From assembly GCA_026413225.1 (NCBI GenBank), contig CM048591.1, positions 39,587,803 through 39,651,802 of the forward strand: a stretch of DNA of 64,000 nt, given 5' to 3'. The position numbers were made by a program, and so were the translations under genes. Source of the DNA: Otis tarda (lineage: Eukaryota; Chordata; Aves; Otidiformes; Otididae). Shown one piece after another: positions 37,531-47,630 of this stretch. Within the stretch, counting starts at the first letter, position 1; each line of letters begins with the position of its first letter. Below the pieces are notes generated by a model, which had not been told where the DNA came from, ran no database searches, and saw only the letters and a program-made list of their open reading frames with translations.

Positions 37531-37892
37531 TTACTTGGATAATTGGGTTTGGGGGCTGGGAGCCCTTGAGGGCTGGCAGATGTCCCAGCCGATGGTGTGG
37601 TCTTGTTTTGGTCATGCCCTGAGGCACCCTCCACGGTCACCGGCGTGGTGCTGATTTCTTGTTGTCTGGAGAGGCCTCAGAGCTGCCAGTCTTCCTCTTT
37701 AGGGGTCGCCGTGGCCCCCGGGGGAGCGTTTACTGCCCCAGCTGGAAGTGGAGGGCCCAGGCACAGCCTCCTGTGGCTGCACCCGGGCCTCTTCTTGCTC
37801 CGCAGAGGTGGCAATGGGAGCAGAGGGGTGGCTGCCAGGACTCCCGCCAGTGGCAGTGGGTGAGGCGCCGGGGAGCTCCTCCCCACCAGATC

Positions 37893-38645
37893 TCACAGGG
37901 CTGCCAGACAGGGCTGCGCTGGGGGCAAGACACCCTCTTGGGGAGGCAGCAGGGCTGGGAGCACCCGCGGGGCTGCCCTCCAGCCCCCGGCAGCATGGGC
38001 ATCCTGCTGGCCCAGGGGACGACGGGCCTCTCTGCTGGGCCCTTGCACGGTGACATGTGCACGCTGTTGTGCACGTGTCACTGTGCGGTTTTGGACGGAG
38101 CCTCCCAGCATCTGGACCGGCAGCAGCTCTGCATCCACCCTGCTGTTGGTGGGGATGCCCGTGTTGGTGTTCTCTGCCACAGCTGCCTCCAGCACCCTGT
38201 TGCCAAAGAGCTCCTCCAGCTCCTGATGGACCCAGGACTGCAGGGTCTGGAAGAGCGTTGGATGGTTCTCAAAATGGCTCAACCAGTTTGGGGGCTGGAG
38301 GCCGCCTGCAGGATGCCTGGGCACCCCTTCTGCCACTCGTCCTTGCGCTGCCCCACGGCGATGGAGGTGGTGGGCGCCCTGGGGTCTGGGAGCTCCTGCG
38401 GCCTGGCGGACAATGACTGATGATGTCCCAGGTGGTGTAATGACATGCTCCATGTAGTCATTGTCCGCCCGCACCGAGTGCAAGATGGATAGGATCCTCC
38501 TCTTGCAGAGGGGGCACTCGGGTTTGGTTTCAGCCCACCGCAAGATGCACAGATAGCAGAACTGGTGGAGGCATGGCATCACGTAGCTGACCTCCTCCCA
38601 GCTGTCCAGGCATATTGGACAGCGGTCCTTCAGCTCTGTGGCCAT
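37893..38645 (-). CDS. Topors-like RING E3 ligase, copy 7 (250 aa, frameshifted C-terminus)
   Basis: RING intact. The C run at 37984-37988 has five C, giving the 250-residue form. A second loss (five C instead of six in the C6G5 stretch near 37714-37723) breaks the old end, whose stop would be at 37637-37639. It shares the second indel with copy 8 but not with copy 2, which lost a G at the same place. Confidence 0.68.
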   Translation of the reverse strand: MATELKDRCPICLDSWEEVSYVMPCLHQFCYLCILRWAETKPECPLCKRRILSILHSVRADNDYMEHVITPPGTSSVIVRQAAGAPRPQGAHHLHRRGAAQGRVAEGVPRHPAGGLQPPNWLSHFENHPTLFQTLQSWVHQELEELFGNRVLEAAVAENTNTGIPTNSRVDAELLPVQMLGGSVQNRTVTRAQQRAHVTVQGPSREARRPLGQQDAHAAGGWRAAPRVLPALLPPQEGVLPPAQPCLAAL

Positions 38646-38674
38646 GCTCTCCACTGGCTGCGGTGGGCTGGGGG

Positions 38675-39190
38675 GAGCTGGGGATGTTGAGCCGCTCCCT
38701 CTCCCTGGTGCCGCAGCAGCGGGTGTCACGCTAGAAAAGGAAGAGAGGCCACCGTCACTGGTTGGCCCGGGTAGAGGTGGAAGAAATGCCCAGGTCCCTC
38801 AAGAAGGAAGCCCTCCCAGCTCCCCGGCCAGCTCACCTCTGCTGCTGCGAGCGCACCTCCTGGGGATCCCGGCTGCCTGAACCTGGCAGGGCCGGGGAAA
38901 ATCCTGCCCCGGCTCTGGGGTCGGGGCTGGGGGGAGCTGGGGATGTTGAGCCGCTCCCTCTCCCTGGTGCCGCAGCAGCGGGCGTCATGCTAGAAAAGGA
39001 AGAGAGGCCACCGTCACTGGTTGGCCGGGGTAGAGGTGGAAGAAATGCCCAGGTCCCTCAAGAAGGAAACCCTCCCAGCTCCCCGGCCAGCTCACCTCTG
39101 CTGCTGCGAGCGCAGCTCCTGGGGATCCCGGCTGCCTGAACCTGGCAGGGCCGGGAAAAATCCTGCAATCCTGCACTGGCTCTGGGGTCG
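38675..39190 (-). repeat. 258-bp 5' exon duplication, unit 7
   Basis: Copies begin at 38675 and 38934; both G runs are six. The outer copy has GGGCGTCATG where the others have GGTGTCACG, altering exon bases next to the acceptor. Confidence 0.72.
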
Positions 39191-40142
39191 CACACGGAGA
39201 GCTGCAACGAGCAACTCCCCGAGCACGACACCAGCACCGACGGCCTCACTCAGCACTCCAGCCTCGCCGACTGCTCAGCTGGAGTCTGGGCACGAGCCCA
39301 CTGCGTGAGACTCAGCACCCGCTCGTAGGCACTGAGGGTGTCCTGGTCACAATCCATTGCTCAGGGATGTTCCAAGCTGTTGCTAGGTGACATCAGAGTC
39401 CTTCACCTGGACACGTCTCCATCCATCTCTTGGTGACAACAAAACCTGTCGCCAAAATTGGGGGCTCGATGGCATCGGAACCCATCACTTGGTCAAATCG
39501 CTGTCCACTGGTCAGGGACATCATGACAGGCTGTCCTCATCCACAGCGCTTGCCCTGGCAGCACTGCTGCCCTGGCACACACGTCTGGGCTTACCAGAAT
39601 GCCACTGCCCACTCCATCCCCTCCATCTCTTGTCTTGTTCTCGGCATCGGTGTTTCACGCCGGTCACCGAGGCCTCGGCCCTGTCTTCTTGGGGCCCCGT
39701 CATGTCACTCTGGCTGTGGCAGGTGTCTCCAGGCACATATGGCAAGAGGGCTCACTGGCCAACACAGCCTTGACGTCTTCATTTTAAAGTTAAAGCTTGT
39801 TCTGAATGGCATTTTCCAAATGCCTCTTTTTAATGCGCTGATAGGCACGAAGCATCGACCAGGACTCTAGGACCACTTCAGGTCACATTATAGGTGATGT
39901 TAAAAAAAAAAAAAGTTTCTCAAATTAATTATAAGATTGTAGAGGCTATTCGGCACAGTTCCCCTTGTACTTCGTCTTCCAAAGAACACTGATTTTGGAA
40001 GAAAACGTTGCACTGTTACTTCAGCCTCAGTGAGAAAGTAAATGAGAAGGAGTGTCAAAGGAACCCAGCTATGTAGACTCATACTAAGAGGAGACTTGGA
40101 GAATCAGCAATCAGCTAACCTACAGCTGGAGTTCGTACCACT

Positions 40143-40828
40143 GGTCACCACCCTGTAGGCCTAGCCATTCAGCAAGTTTTCAGTCCACCTCACTCTCTGT
40201 TCTACTTCATCAGCTTCTCTACAAGGATCTTACAGCACACAGTGTCAAAAGCCTTACTGAAATCTAGACAGTATCCACTGTCCTCCCCTCGTCTGCCAGG
40301 CCAGTCATTTAATCGGAGACATTTATTAAGTTGATCAACCATGACTCCCCCTTGCTGAACCATTTTGACTATGCCTGATGATCTTTGTGTCCTTCATGAG
40401 CCTGGAAATGGTTTCCAGGACTAGCTGCTCCATCACCTCCCCAGAGACTGAGGTGAGACTGACTAGCCTGTTGGTCCTTGGCCAGTTCTCCTTTCTGCCC
40501 TTCTTGGAGATAGGAGTCGCTTTTCTCAGGTCCTCAGGTACTTCTCCCAGTGACCATGATTGATAAAAGATTGTTGAGAGCGGCCTCACAATGACGTCAG
40601 ACAGCTCCCTCAGCCTTCAGGAGTGCATCCTATCAGTGCTGATGGACTTCTGTGTGACCAGTTTGCTTAAACATTTATTCAGTGACCTGGTCCTCTTCAA
40701 CCAAGGGCACGTCTTCATTTCTCCAGACTTTCCCTCTGGGACGTGGAATTCCTGAAGGCCTGAGACTATCAAGAGTAACACAAACCCAATTAAAACAGTC
40801 TCTCTGTATTGTGAATACTGACTGAGCA
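40143..40828 (-). mobile_element. CR1 reverse-transcriptase fragment, unit 7
   Basis: Same fragment with the GEVPEDL variant; a further private change near 40672. Confidence 0.83.
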
Positions 40829-43182
40829 GTGAGTGGAACACCCACTCCTTCATGCCGTAAATGTTCTGCCATAGGCAATACATAGATAGCACTTCAAATG
40901 TATTTACATATGCTTTTGAATAACCCTCCAAAATGTTATTAGATGTACATATTCAAAAGGTGGTTAGCTGGTTGCTCTTAATTTCCTTATTTTGGTACCT
41001 TTCGTACAGATACGCAAGAGAACAGAAGGTGATTTTAGTATGGATTTGAGCTTATTTGAGGTCTCACACAAGTGAAAGACTATTGCACAGCGCTGTACCA
41101 CCAGGACGGTATGTGAGATGACCTTCGTGCCACTCTATTTCTCTCTCAGAAAGAACTGATGTTTCTTTCTTGAGGAGCGGCGTAAGTTGCTCTGCATCAA
41201 TATTTTTGCATGTCTTGATCTACTTATTTTAAGTGGCAGTCCGCTCTCTACTCACCTGCTGGTAGGTCCCATGTTTACTCTGACATTACCGATAGTTCAT
41301 TTAAATCTCTCCTCATAGTTGTTTCTGAGCAGTCTGTTCAAGCGTTTCTCTCCTCCATGCCACTGTCAGCAGTGCAGACTGTTTCATTATTTGATACCGT
41401 AGCCCAAAACATGCAGAAGGTGCTGGAACCATATTAGGAACCGATTTGGAAAGAAGTTAATTGTGGTGCAGGAATGTATACTGAGTCTGTGACAGGAAAC
41501 TATTGTATCAGAAGGCTTTATCCTGAGGAGGTAGAGCTCTAAAATATTCCTGAAATGATAAATTATGCTCTGATGTATATTGTAGCATTTTTTATAAGAA
41601 AGGTTGTAACTTTCACAGTGGTTGTGCTCAATTTGTTTAATAATCCGACAGCTCTAGCAGCAGAAGGTTTTTATCTTTCATTTAAAAAACACGTACTTGG
41701 AGCACGTGCCTCGGTCGGTTCTGGGATCTGGTCTTAATTACTTAGGAAATCTTTTACAGAAAGACAGAAGTAATTCTAGACTATTTAACAAGCAGGTTTC
41801 ACTGAAGCAAAATGCCTTTATGTGACGCACTGTGTCTTGTCACAGGCCTGGAGAGCCATTTACTGCCAACTGCAAGCTGCTGTGCTGGGGTTCCTGTTCT
41901 GTGCAGCCGTAGTTGCAGCAGAGGACTGCACAGTGTTTAGACCAGGTCTGTGATTTACTTATCCTGAGAGGTGGTCCCCACTTACTTCCAAGTCGAGAAC
42001 AAATATTAGGCAGCCTCTCTACTGCCTGCCTCTGTGTGCTGCTCTTCTTGGCTCATTTATTAGGGAATACTTCTGGGCTGCAAGAGAGATCGTCTGTCTC
42101 GACAGACTCTTTACAGGGTGGCTTTTTTCAAAGCAGAAGAGAAGGCTTTATTAGGATGGGAGCTGCAGGAAGCAAGTGTGTTAGAGATGTGTATTTTGAT
42201 AGGGTTAGGAGCAGGGTTTTTTTTTTCTGTCAGTTTGTAAGAGGATAACTGGGACTTCTCTGAGCTTGTAGGTGTAAGTAAGACCTTAGGTTTAACTGCC
42301 TGCTCGTTGATGTTTCACCTCTGAATCTATTGTCTCTTGTTCTGGTTCCTTTCTTTGAGATTATATTGTATTTATCATAGTCTAATTCGGTTTCCAGTAA
42401 AGTATCAAGTGTAAAGATATGGTGAAGTAAGACTGAAACGTGACCTTTGTGCGGCACCTGAATTCCGGTAGGACTCAACCTGCTGTTTCTGCTGCCTGCC
42501 CTTTCCCGCTGTCCTGCCTGAGACAAGCAGGAGTGTCGTTTTCATGGAGGCAGCAGTACTGTGAATATGTATATTGCTGGCTGTGAAGAAGAAGTGGTGA
42601 TGTTAAATATTGATTTGTGTCAGGCTGGTATCTTGAGAAAGAAAAGCACGCTCCCAGAATTCAAAGAAAAATATTGTCATAATCAAGGGTTCAGGCCATA
42701 GATTTCAGGCTCTGTCAGGGAAAAGTGTTTGTATTCAAGGACTGGTGTGGACCTGTGTCCACCAGGATTGTGATAGCATGAAATGAAGTCTGTCTTTATG
42801 TAGTTTTGGGTGTAGTCTACCCAGAAAAAAATATTTATAAGGAATAGCTGTTGGCTGACTTTTCTACAAAAACCAGTGAGCAAATACAGGTGACAGTAAA
42901 CAGGTAATTCCAGACTGTCAGATGTCTGCTTGCATGTTTTCAGTGCTGGAGTGTGCCGCTGCCTGCTTCTTTAGTTGTCCTTTTCCATACGTGAGTGTCA
43001 TAGAGGTACTGTTTCACCTGTGGTGGCATCTCCTCCTGCTCTTCTGGGGAAAACGAGAGAGAATCTCTCTAAAAACTGAATGACGGTATATAATCTCAAA
43101 AAATGGATTAAGAATCTGCCTGAAGACGTGCAAGACCACAACAGTGATCGTAACTGTGATGTGATTGTAAAGTGATGTAGTG

Positions 43183-43438
43183 TGAAGTCCATCCCTCAGT
43201 AACAACAGAACCTGTCACTCGGGGGTTCAATGGCAATAAGCACTCCAGGCCTGACCAGAAGGTAAAGCCTGTTGTGAAGGGCGTTGTCCAAGTACCTCCT
43301 TTCAAGGCACTGACAGGCACGGGGCATGGACCGGCTGGCTCTAGGGAGCCTGTTCCAGTGTCTGACCGGCCTCTTGGTAAAGAAAGGTTTCCTAATATCA
43401 AGTCTGAACCTCCTCTGATGCAGCTTTGAACCACTGCC
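43183..43438 (-). mobile_element. CR1 3' fragment, unit 7
   Basis: Same fragment; no distinguishing change seen. Confidence 0.83.
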
Positions 43439-43921
43439 ATGCAGCCCAGCGCTGGATCGCAGCGGGGAGAGCTCAGCACCTCCCTCTCCTCTTCCTCTCC
43501 TCGATGCAGAGAGCAGCACCGAGTCATGACTCCACGCAAGATGAGGGATTTGTGTGCTGCCGTGGCGAGGCTGTGCTGGGCAGTGCAGGCTGGTAAGGAG
43601 AGCAGAGCTCTGGGACACAGGAGCAGAGGGTGCACTGAGGAGGCCAGGCCTGGGGTGATGAGTGGTGGGGCACGCGCTGGCCCTGGAGAGCCCCCAGCTG
43701 GAAACTTCTGCTCTGGAACCAGCTGCAGAGGTGCAGGCCTGGATCTGGGCAGCACCTGCCTTTGTGGGGAACAATGAAATAGTACGGGGCACACATAGAA
43801 GGACCCCTCAGCGTTACATGCCAGCTGTCTCAGCAAAAAAAAAAAACCTAAAAAAGGGTGAGGATAGCAAGGCCGCCTGCACTGTTAGTGACACTGACAC
43901 TTTTTCTGTAGTTTCAATGCA

Positions 43922-43927
43922 TTTATT
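43922..43927 (-). terminator. Poly(A) signal AATAAA, gene copy 8
   Basis: Conserved position, 108 bp past the ancestral stop at 44035. Confidence 0.7.
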
Positions 43928-44290
43928 TTACTTGGATAATTGGGTTTGGGGGGCTGGGAGCCCTTGAGGGCTGGCAGATGTCCCAGCCGATGGTGTGGTC
44001 TTGTTTTGGTCATGCCCTGAGGCACCCTCCACGGTCACCGGCGTGGTGCTGATTTCTTGTTGTCTGGAGAGGCCTCAGAGCTGCCAGTCTTCCTCTTTAG
44101 GGGTCGCCGTGGCCCCCGGGGGAGCGTTTACTGCCCCAGCTGGAAGTGGAGGGCCCAGGCACAGCCTCCTGTGGCTGCACCCGGGCCTCTTCTTGCTCCG
44201 CAGAGGTGGCAATGGGAGCAGAGGGGTGGCTGCCAGGACTCCCGCCAGTGGCAGTGGGTGAGGCGCCGGGGAGCTCCTCCCCACCAGATC

Positions 44291-45043
44291 TCACAGGGCT
44301 GCCAGACAGGGCTGCGCTGGGGGCGAGACACCCTCTTGGGGAGGCAGCAGGGCTGGGAGCACCCGCGGGGCTGCCCTCCAGCCCCCGGCAGCATGGGCAT
44401 CCTGCTGGCCCAGGGGACGACGGGCCTCTCTGCTGGGCCCTTGCACGGTGACATGTGCACGCTGTTGTGCACGTGTCACTGTGCGGTTTTGGACGGAGCC
44501 TCCCAGCATCTGGACCGGCAGCAGCTCTGCATCCACCCTGCTGTTGGTGGGGATGCCCGTGTTGGTGTTCTCTGCCACGGCTGCCTCCAGCACCCTGTTG
44601 CCAAAGAGCTCCTCCAGCTCCTGATGGACCCAGGACTGCAGGGTCTGGAAGAGCGTTGGATGGTTCTCAAAATGGCTCAACCAGTTTGGGGGCTGGAGGC
44701 CGCCCGCAGGATGCCTGGGCACCCCTTCTGCCACTCGTCCTTGCGCTGCCCCACGGCGATGGAGGTGGTGGGCGCCCTGGGGTCTGGGAGCTCCTGCGGC
44801 CTGGCGGACAATGACTGATGATGTCCCAGGTGGTGTAATGACATGCTCCATGTAGTCATTGTCCGCCCGCACCGAGTGCAAGATGGATAGGATCCTCCTC
44901 TTGCAGAGGGGGCACTCGGGTTTGGTTTCAGCCCACCGCAAGATGCACAGATAGCAGAACTGGTGGAGGCATGGCATCACGTAGCTGACCTCCTCCCAGC
45001 TGTCCAGGCATATTGGACAGCGGTCCTTCAGCTCTGTGGCCAT
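44291..45043 (-). CDS. Topors-like RING E3 ligase, copy 8 (250 aa, frameshifted C-terminus)
   Basis: The last gene of the array. RING intact; five C at 44382-44386 give the 250-residue product. The second indel is the same as in copy 7; the ancestral stop is at 44035-44037. Its upstream region differs from all others: only one 258-bp 5' exon segment is present and the sequence beyond is rearranged, so this copy may have a different first exon or promoter strength. Confidence 0.68.
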   Translation of the reverse strand: MATELKDRCPICLDSWEEVSYVMPCLHQFCYLCILRWAETKPECPLCKRRILSILHSVRADNDYMEHVITPPGTSSVIVRQAAGAPRPQGAHHLHRRGAAQGRVAEGVPRHPAGGLQPPNWLSHFENHPTLFQTLQSWVHQELEELFGNRVLEAAVAENTNTGIPTNSRVDAELLPVQMLGGSVQNRTVTRAQQRAHVTVQGPSREARRPLGQQDAHAAGGWRAAPRVLPALLPPQEGVSPPAQPCLAAL

Positions 45044-45052
45044 GCTCTCCAC

Positions 45053-46453
45053 TGGCTGCGGTGGGCTGGGGGGAGCTGGGGATGTTGAGCCGCTCCCTCT
45101 CCCTGGTGCCGCAGCAGCGGGTGTCACGCTAGAAAAGGAAGAGAGGCCACCGTCACTGGTTGGCCGGGGTAGAGGTGGAAGAAATGCCCAGGTCCCTCAA
45201 GAAGGAAGCCCTCCCAGCTCCCCGGCCAGCTCACCTCTGCTGCTGCGAGCGCAGCTCCTGGGGATCCCGGCTGCCTGAACCTGGCAGGGCCAGGAAAAGT
45301 CCTGCAATCCTGCACTGGCTCTGGGGTCGCACACGGAGAGCTGCAACGAGCAACTCCCCGAGCACGACACCAGCACCGACGACCTCACTCAGCACTCCAG
45401 CCTCGCCAAGTGCTCAGCTGGAGTCTGGGCACGAGCCCACCGCGTGAGACTCAGCACCCGCTCGTAGGCACTGAGGGTGTCCTGGTCACAATCCATTGCT
45501 CAGGGATGTTCCAAGCTGTTGCTAGGTGACATCAGAGTCCTTCACCTGGACACATCTCCATCCATCTCTTGGTGACAACAAAACCTGTCGCCAAAATCGG
45601 GGGCTCGATGGCATTGGAACCCATCACTTGGGCAAATCGCTGTCCACTGGTCAGGGACATCACAACAGGCTGTCCTCATCCACAGCGCTTGCCCTGGCAG
45701 CACTGCTTGTCTTGTTCTCGGCATCGGTGTTTCATGCCAGTCACCCAGGCCTCGGCCCTGTCTTCTTGGGGCCCCGTCATGTCACTCTGGCTGTGGCAGA
45801 TGTCTCCAGGCACATATGGCAAGAGAGCTCATTGGCTAACACCTCGTGCCTTCCTCAGAGGCTGCAGGATCAAGTCCCACATGCCCTCCCCACAGCCCAG
45901 CACTGCTGGTCTGCCCTCTGTGCTCCACTGCTTTCTCCCACGGGGTGTCAAAGGCAGCACTTGGCACGCCCTGGCAGGTCCTCCATCTTTTTCCCCCAGC
46001 TGGAAGGCACAAGGGTGATCCCCTCTGCTCAGCACTCCTAGGGCCTCCTCTGGGCACTACGTCCTCCTTGCGGTCCCGGAGACAGGTTGACAAACCAGAG
46101 GGGATAACTGGACTTCTCTGAGCTTGTAGGTGTAAATAATACCTTAGGTTTAACTGCCTGCTCGTTCATGTTTCACCTCTGAATCTATTGTCTCTTGTTC
46201 TGGTTCCTTTCTTTGAGATTATATTGTATTTGTCATAGTCTAATTCGTTTTCCAGTAAAGTATCAAATGTAAAGATATGGTGAAGTAAGACTGAAACATG
46301 ACCTTTGTGCGGCATCTGAATTCCGGTAGGACTCAACCTGCTGTTTCTGCCTGCTTCTTTAGTTGTCCTTTTCCATACATGAGTGTCATAGAGGTACTGT
46401 TTCACCTGTGGTGGCATCTCTTCCTGCTCTTTTGGGGAAAACAAGAGAGAATC
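45053..46453 (-). repeat. Degenerate terminal unit of the array
   Basis: Homologous to the other units up to about 45841, with more substitutions than they show among themselves. It lacks about 60 bp at 45706 (between CACTGC and TTGTCTTG). 45842-46105 has no counterpart in the units. Homology resumes at 46106 with sequence that lies at about 3893 in unit 1, so some 2.4 kb, including the CR1 reverse-transcriptase fragment, is absent. At about 46345 another ~460 bp is missing, with the shared octamer CTGCCTGC at both break points in the intact units. Homology ends at about 46453. It is either an old boundary unit or the pre-amplification state. Confidence 0.85.
45073..45329 (-). other. Single 258-bp 5' exon segment, terminal unit
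   Basis: Only one copy, equivalent to the outer copy of the other units joined directly to the coding exon of copy 8. Acceptor and donor are retained. This predicts one 5' exon fewer in the transcript of copy 8. Confidence 0.75.
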
Positions 46454-46882
46454 CAGTATCACAAGTTCTAGACTGAGAGGACTGAATTAACTTGCTGAAA
46501 TATCACTTATGGTAATCTCCTTCCTCAGGAAGATTTGACACATAATTGTCTCTTACTGTTTCACAAAGACCACTGCTCTCTGGGCACAGTTGCAGTCTGA
46601 TTGTCTCAGAGCTCTCTGAACTTTCCATCTGTCTGCTTTAAATTTATGATGCACTGAGTTCTTGATCTAAACCAAAGGCTGTTTCTGAGGTGTGTTTGCT
46701 TTATTTCTTTACAAACTCTTGAAACATCTTTAGCCTTTGTGTACATTTGGCAATTACTGTTTTTTTCTCCCATGCTTTGGTAATATCTGTAACTATAAAA
46801 GATGTGAGATGTGTGCTTTTAGAGGAAGTATGTGAAAAAAGTTTCCTTTTCTGCAACACTCCCCGCCTGCATGCGTGGCCTC
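46454..46882. other. Spacer between array end and LTR, no gene seen
   Basis: Non-repeated AT-rich sequence. The only open frames are short and without known motifs. Confidence 0.6.
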
Positions 46883-47630
46883 TGTCACGTTCCGATTTCG
46901 GACGAGAGGAAGGCCCCGTTGCCTTCTAGCCGACCTCAGACTAGTCTGGGAGGCTAGGGGCGGCTGGACTGACCTCACACACACCGGAGCATGGTTTTGT
47001 TCGTATTCTCGGGAACAGAATTAAGACTCAAAACGGAGTCAAGTGCCAGGTAGCTTTATTAACCCGATAAGAAGTTTGTAAATGGAAGAGAAAGGAGAGA
47101 AAGGAAGGAAAGAGGGAAAAGAGTTTTGGTTGTAATAGCTACCACCACGGAGCTGCGGCATCCTGACAGTTCAGTTCGCTCGATGGGGGAACGATCCGTC
47201 TGGTGTTGGTCATCTCGATGTCGGTTCTGTGGATGTGTATTCCGTTGAATGAAGTGAAGTGTAGAAGAAAAAGTCTCGAAGAAGTCTAAGTCTAAATCTA
47301 AGTCCAGAAGTGTCTAAGTCTAAGTCTAAGTCTAGAAGTCTAGAAGTGTCCCTTTTTATGTTGGTTGTTTTCATTGTATTTCGAGAGCTGGTTTTCCTAG
47401 CCGCACCCCTCACCTGGTGGTGATATGCCCATTACCGGGTGATCCATTACTGGGTGATATGCATGCCCATTACCAGGTGATATGTATCTCTGGGCGCATG
47501 CCGGGGGTAGGGCTAGATTTCTCAGGAACCAGCTCTGCATTCAGGTTTGCAAGACAACAGGAGTTGCCTTGCAAGTTAACGGGAAGCCATTGCTTGGGTG
47601 ATGGCCTGCTGTTTCAACAATGTTGAGACA
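46883..47630 (-). mobile_element. Solo LTR-like element of an endogenous retrovirus, antisense
   Basis: On the minus strand the element begins TGTCTC and ends GTGACA, a short inverted terminal repeat of the LTR type. Within it, in LTR order, are a region with direct repeats (GGTGATATG-type, plus 47427-47490), a TATA-like ACATAAAAAGGG (plus about 47354-47365), and a GTTAATAAAGC poly(A) signal (plus about 47053-47063). No gag, pol or env sequence adjoins it, so it looks like a solo LTR. I found no clear target-site duplication, so the exact ends are uncertain. Family not identified. Confidence 0.62.
47280..47345. repeat. (AAGTCT)n simple repeat inside the LTR
   Basis: Imperfect run of AAGTCT/TAAGTC hexamers with a few TAGAAG units. 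On the minus strand one frame reads LDLDLDLD, which is an artefact of the repeat and not a protein. Confidence 0.75.

Larger units (their letters stand above)
32264..38654 (-). repeat. Array unit 6 (6391 bp)
   Basis: Shares with unit 7 a substitution in the CR1 reverse-transcriptase fragment (ACTTCTCCC near 34145) that no other unit has. Contains the 5' exons of copy 6 and the coding exon of copy 7. Confidence 0.95.
38655..45052 (-). repeat. Array unit 7 (6398 bp)
   Basis: Closest to unit 6 in its first half and to unit 4 near its end (shared change near 43771). Private changes include bases near 39798, 40672, 41040, 41178 and 42545. Contains the 5' exons of copy 7 and the coding exon of copy 8. 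Confidence 0.95.
1..46453 (-). repeat. Tandem array of ~6.39-kb units carrying Topors-like genes
   Basis: The same block recurs head to tail, with all genes on the minus strand. Spacing of a fixed point next to the start codon is 6394, 6394, 6381, 6395, 6396, 6391 and 6398 bp. Units differ by scattered single bases, homopolymer length changes and one 14-bp deletion, so amplification or homogenisation is recent. The left end is outside the window. The right end is a diverged partial unit. Per unit, reading the plus strand upwards from the gene: Topors-like coding exon, duplicated 258-bp 5' exon segment, putative promoter region, diverged CR1 3' pieces, antisense CR1 reverse-transcriptase fragment, unclassified DNA, antisense CR1 3' fragment, then the poly(A) signal of the next gene. 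Direct observation; the mechanism is inference. Confidence 0.97.

Noticed and set aside
1-46453. A CRISPR array or satellite explanation for the periodic repeats
   Set aside because: The period is 6.4 kb with genes inside; there are no short repeats with unique spacers, and the genome is vertebrate.
47210-47413. Minus-strand frame with LDLDLDLD
   Set aside because: Translation of the AAGTCT hexamer repeat inside the LTR.
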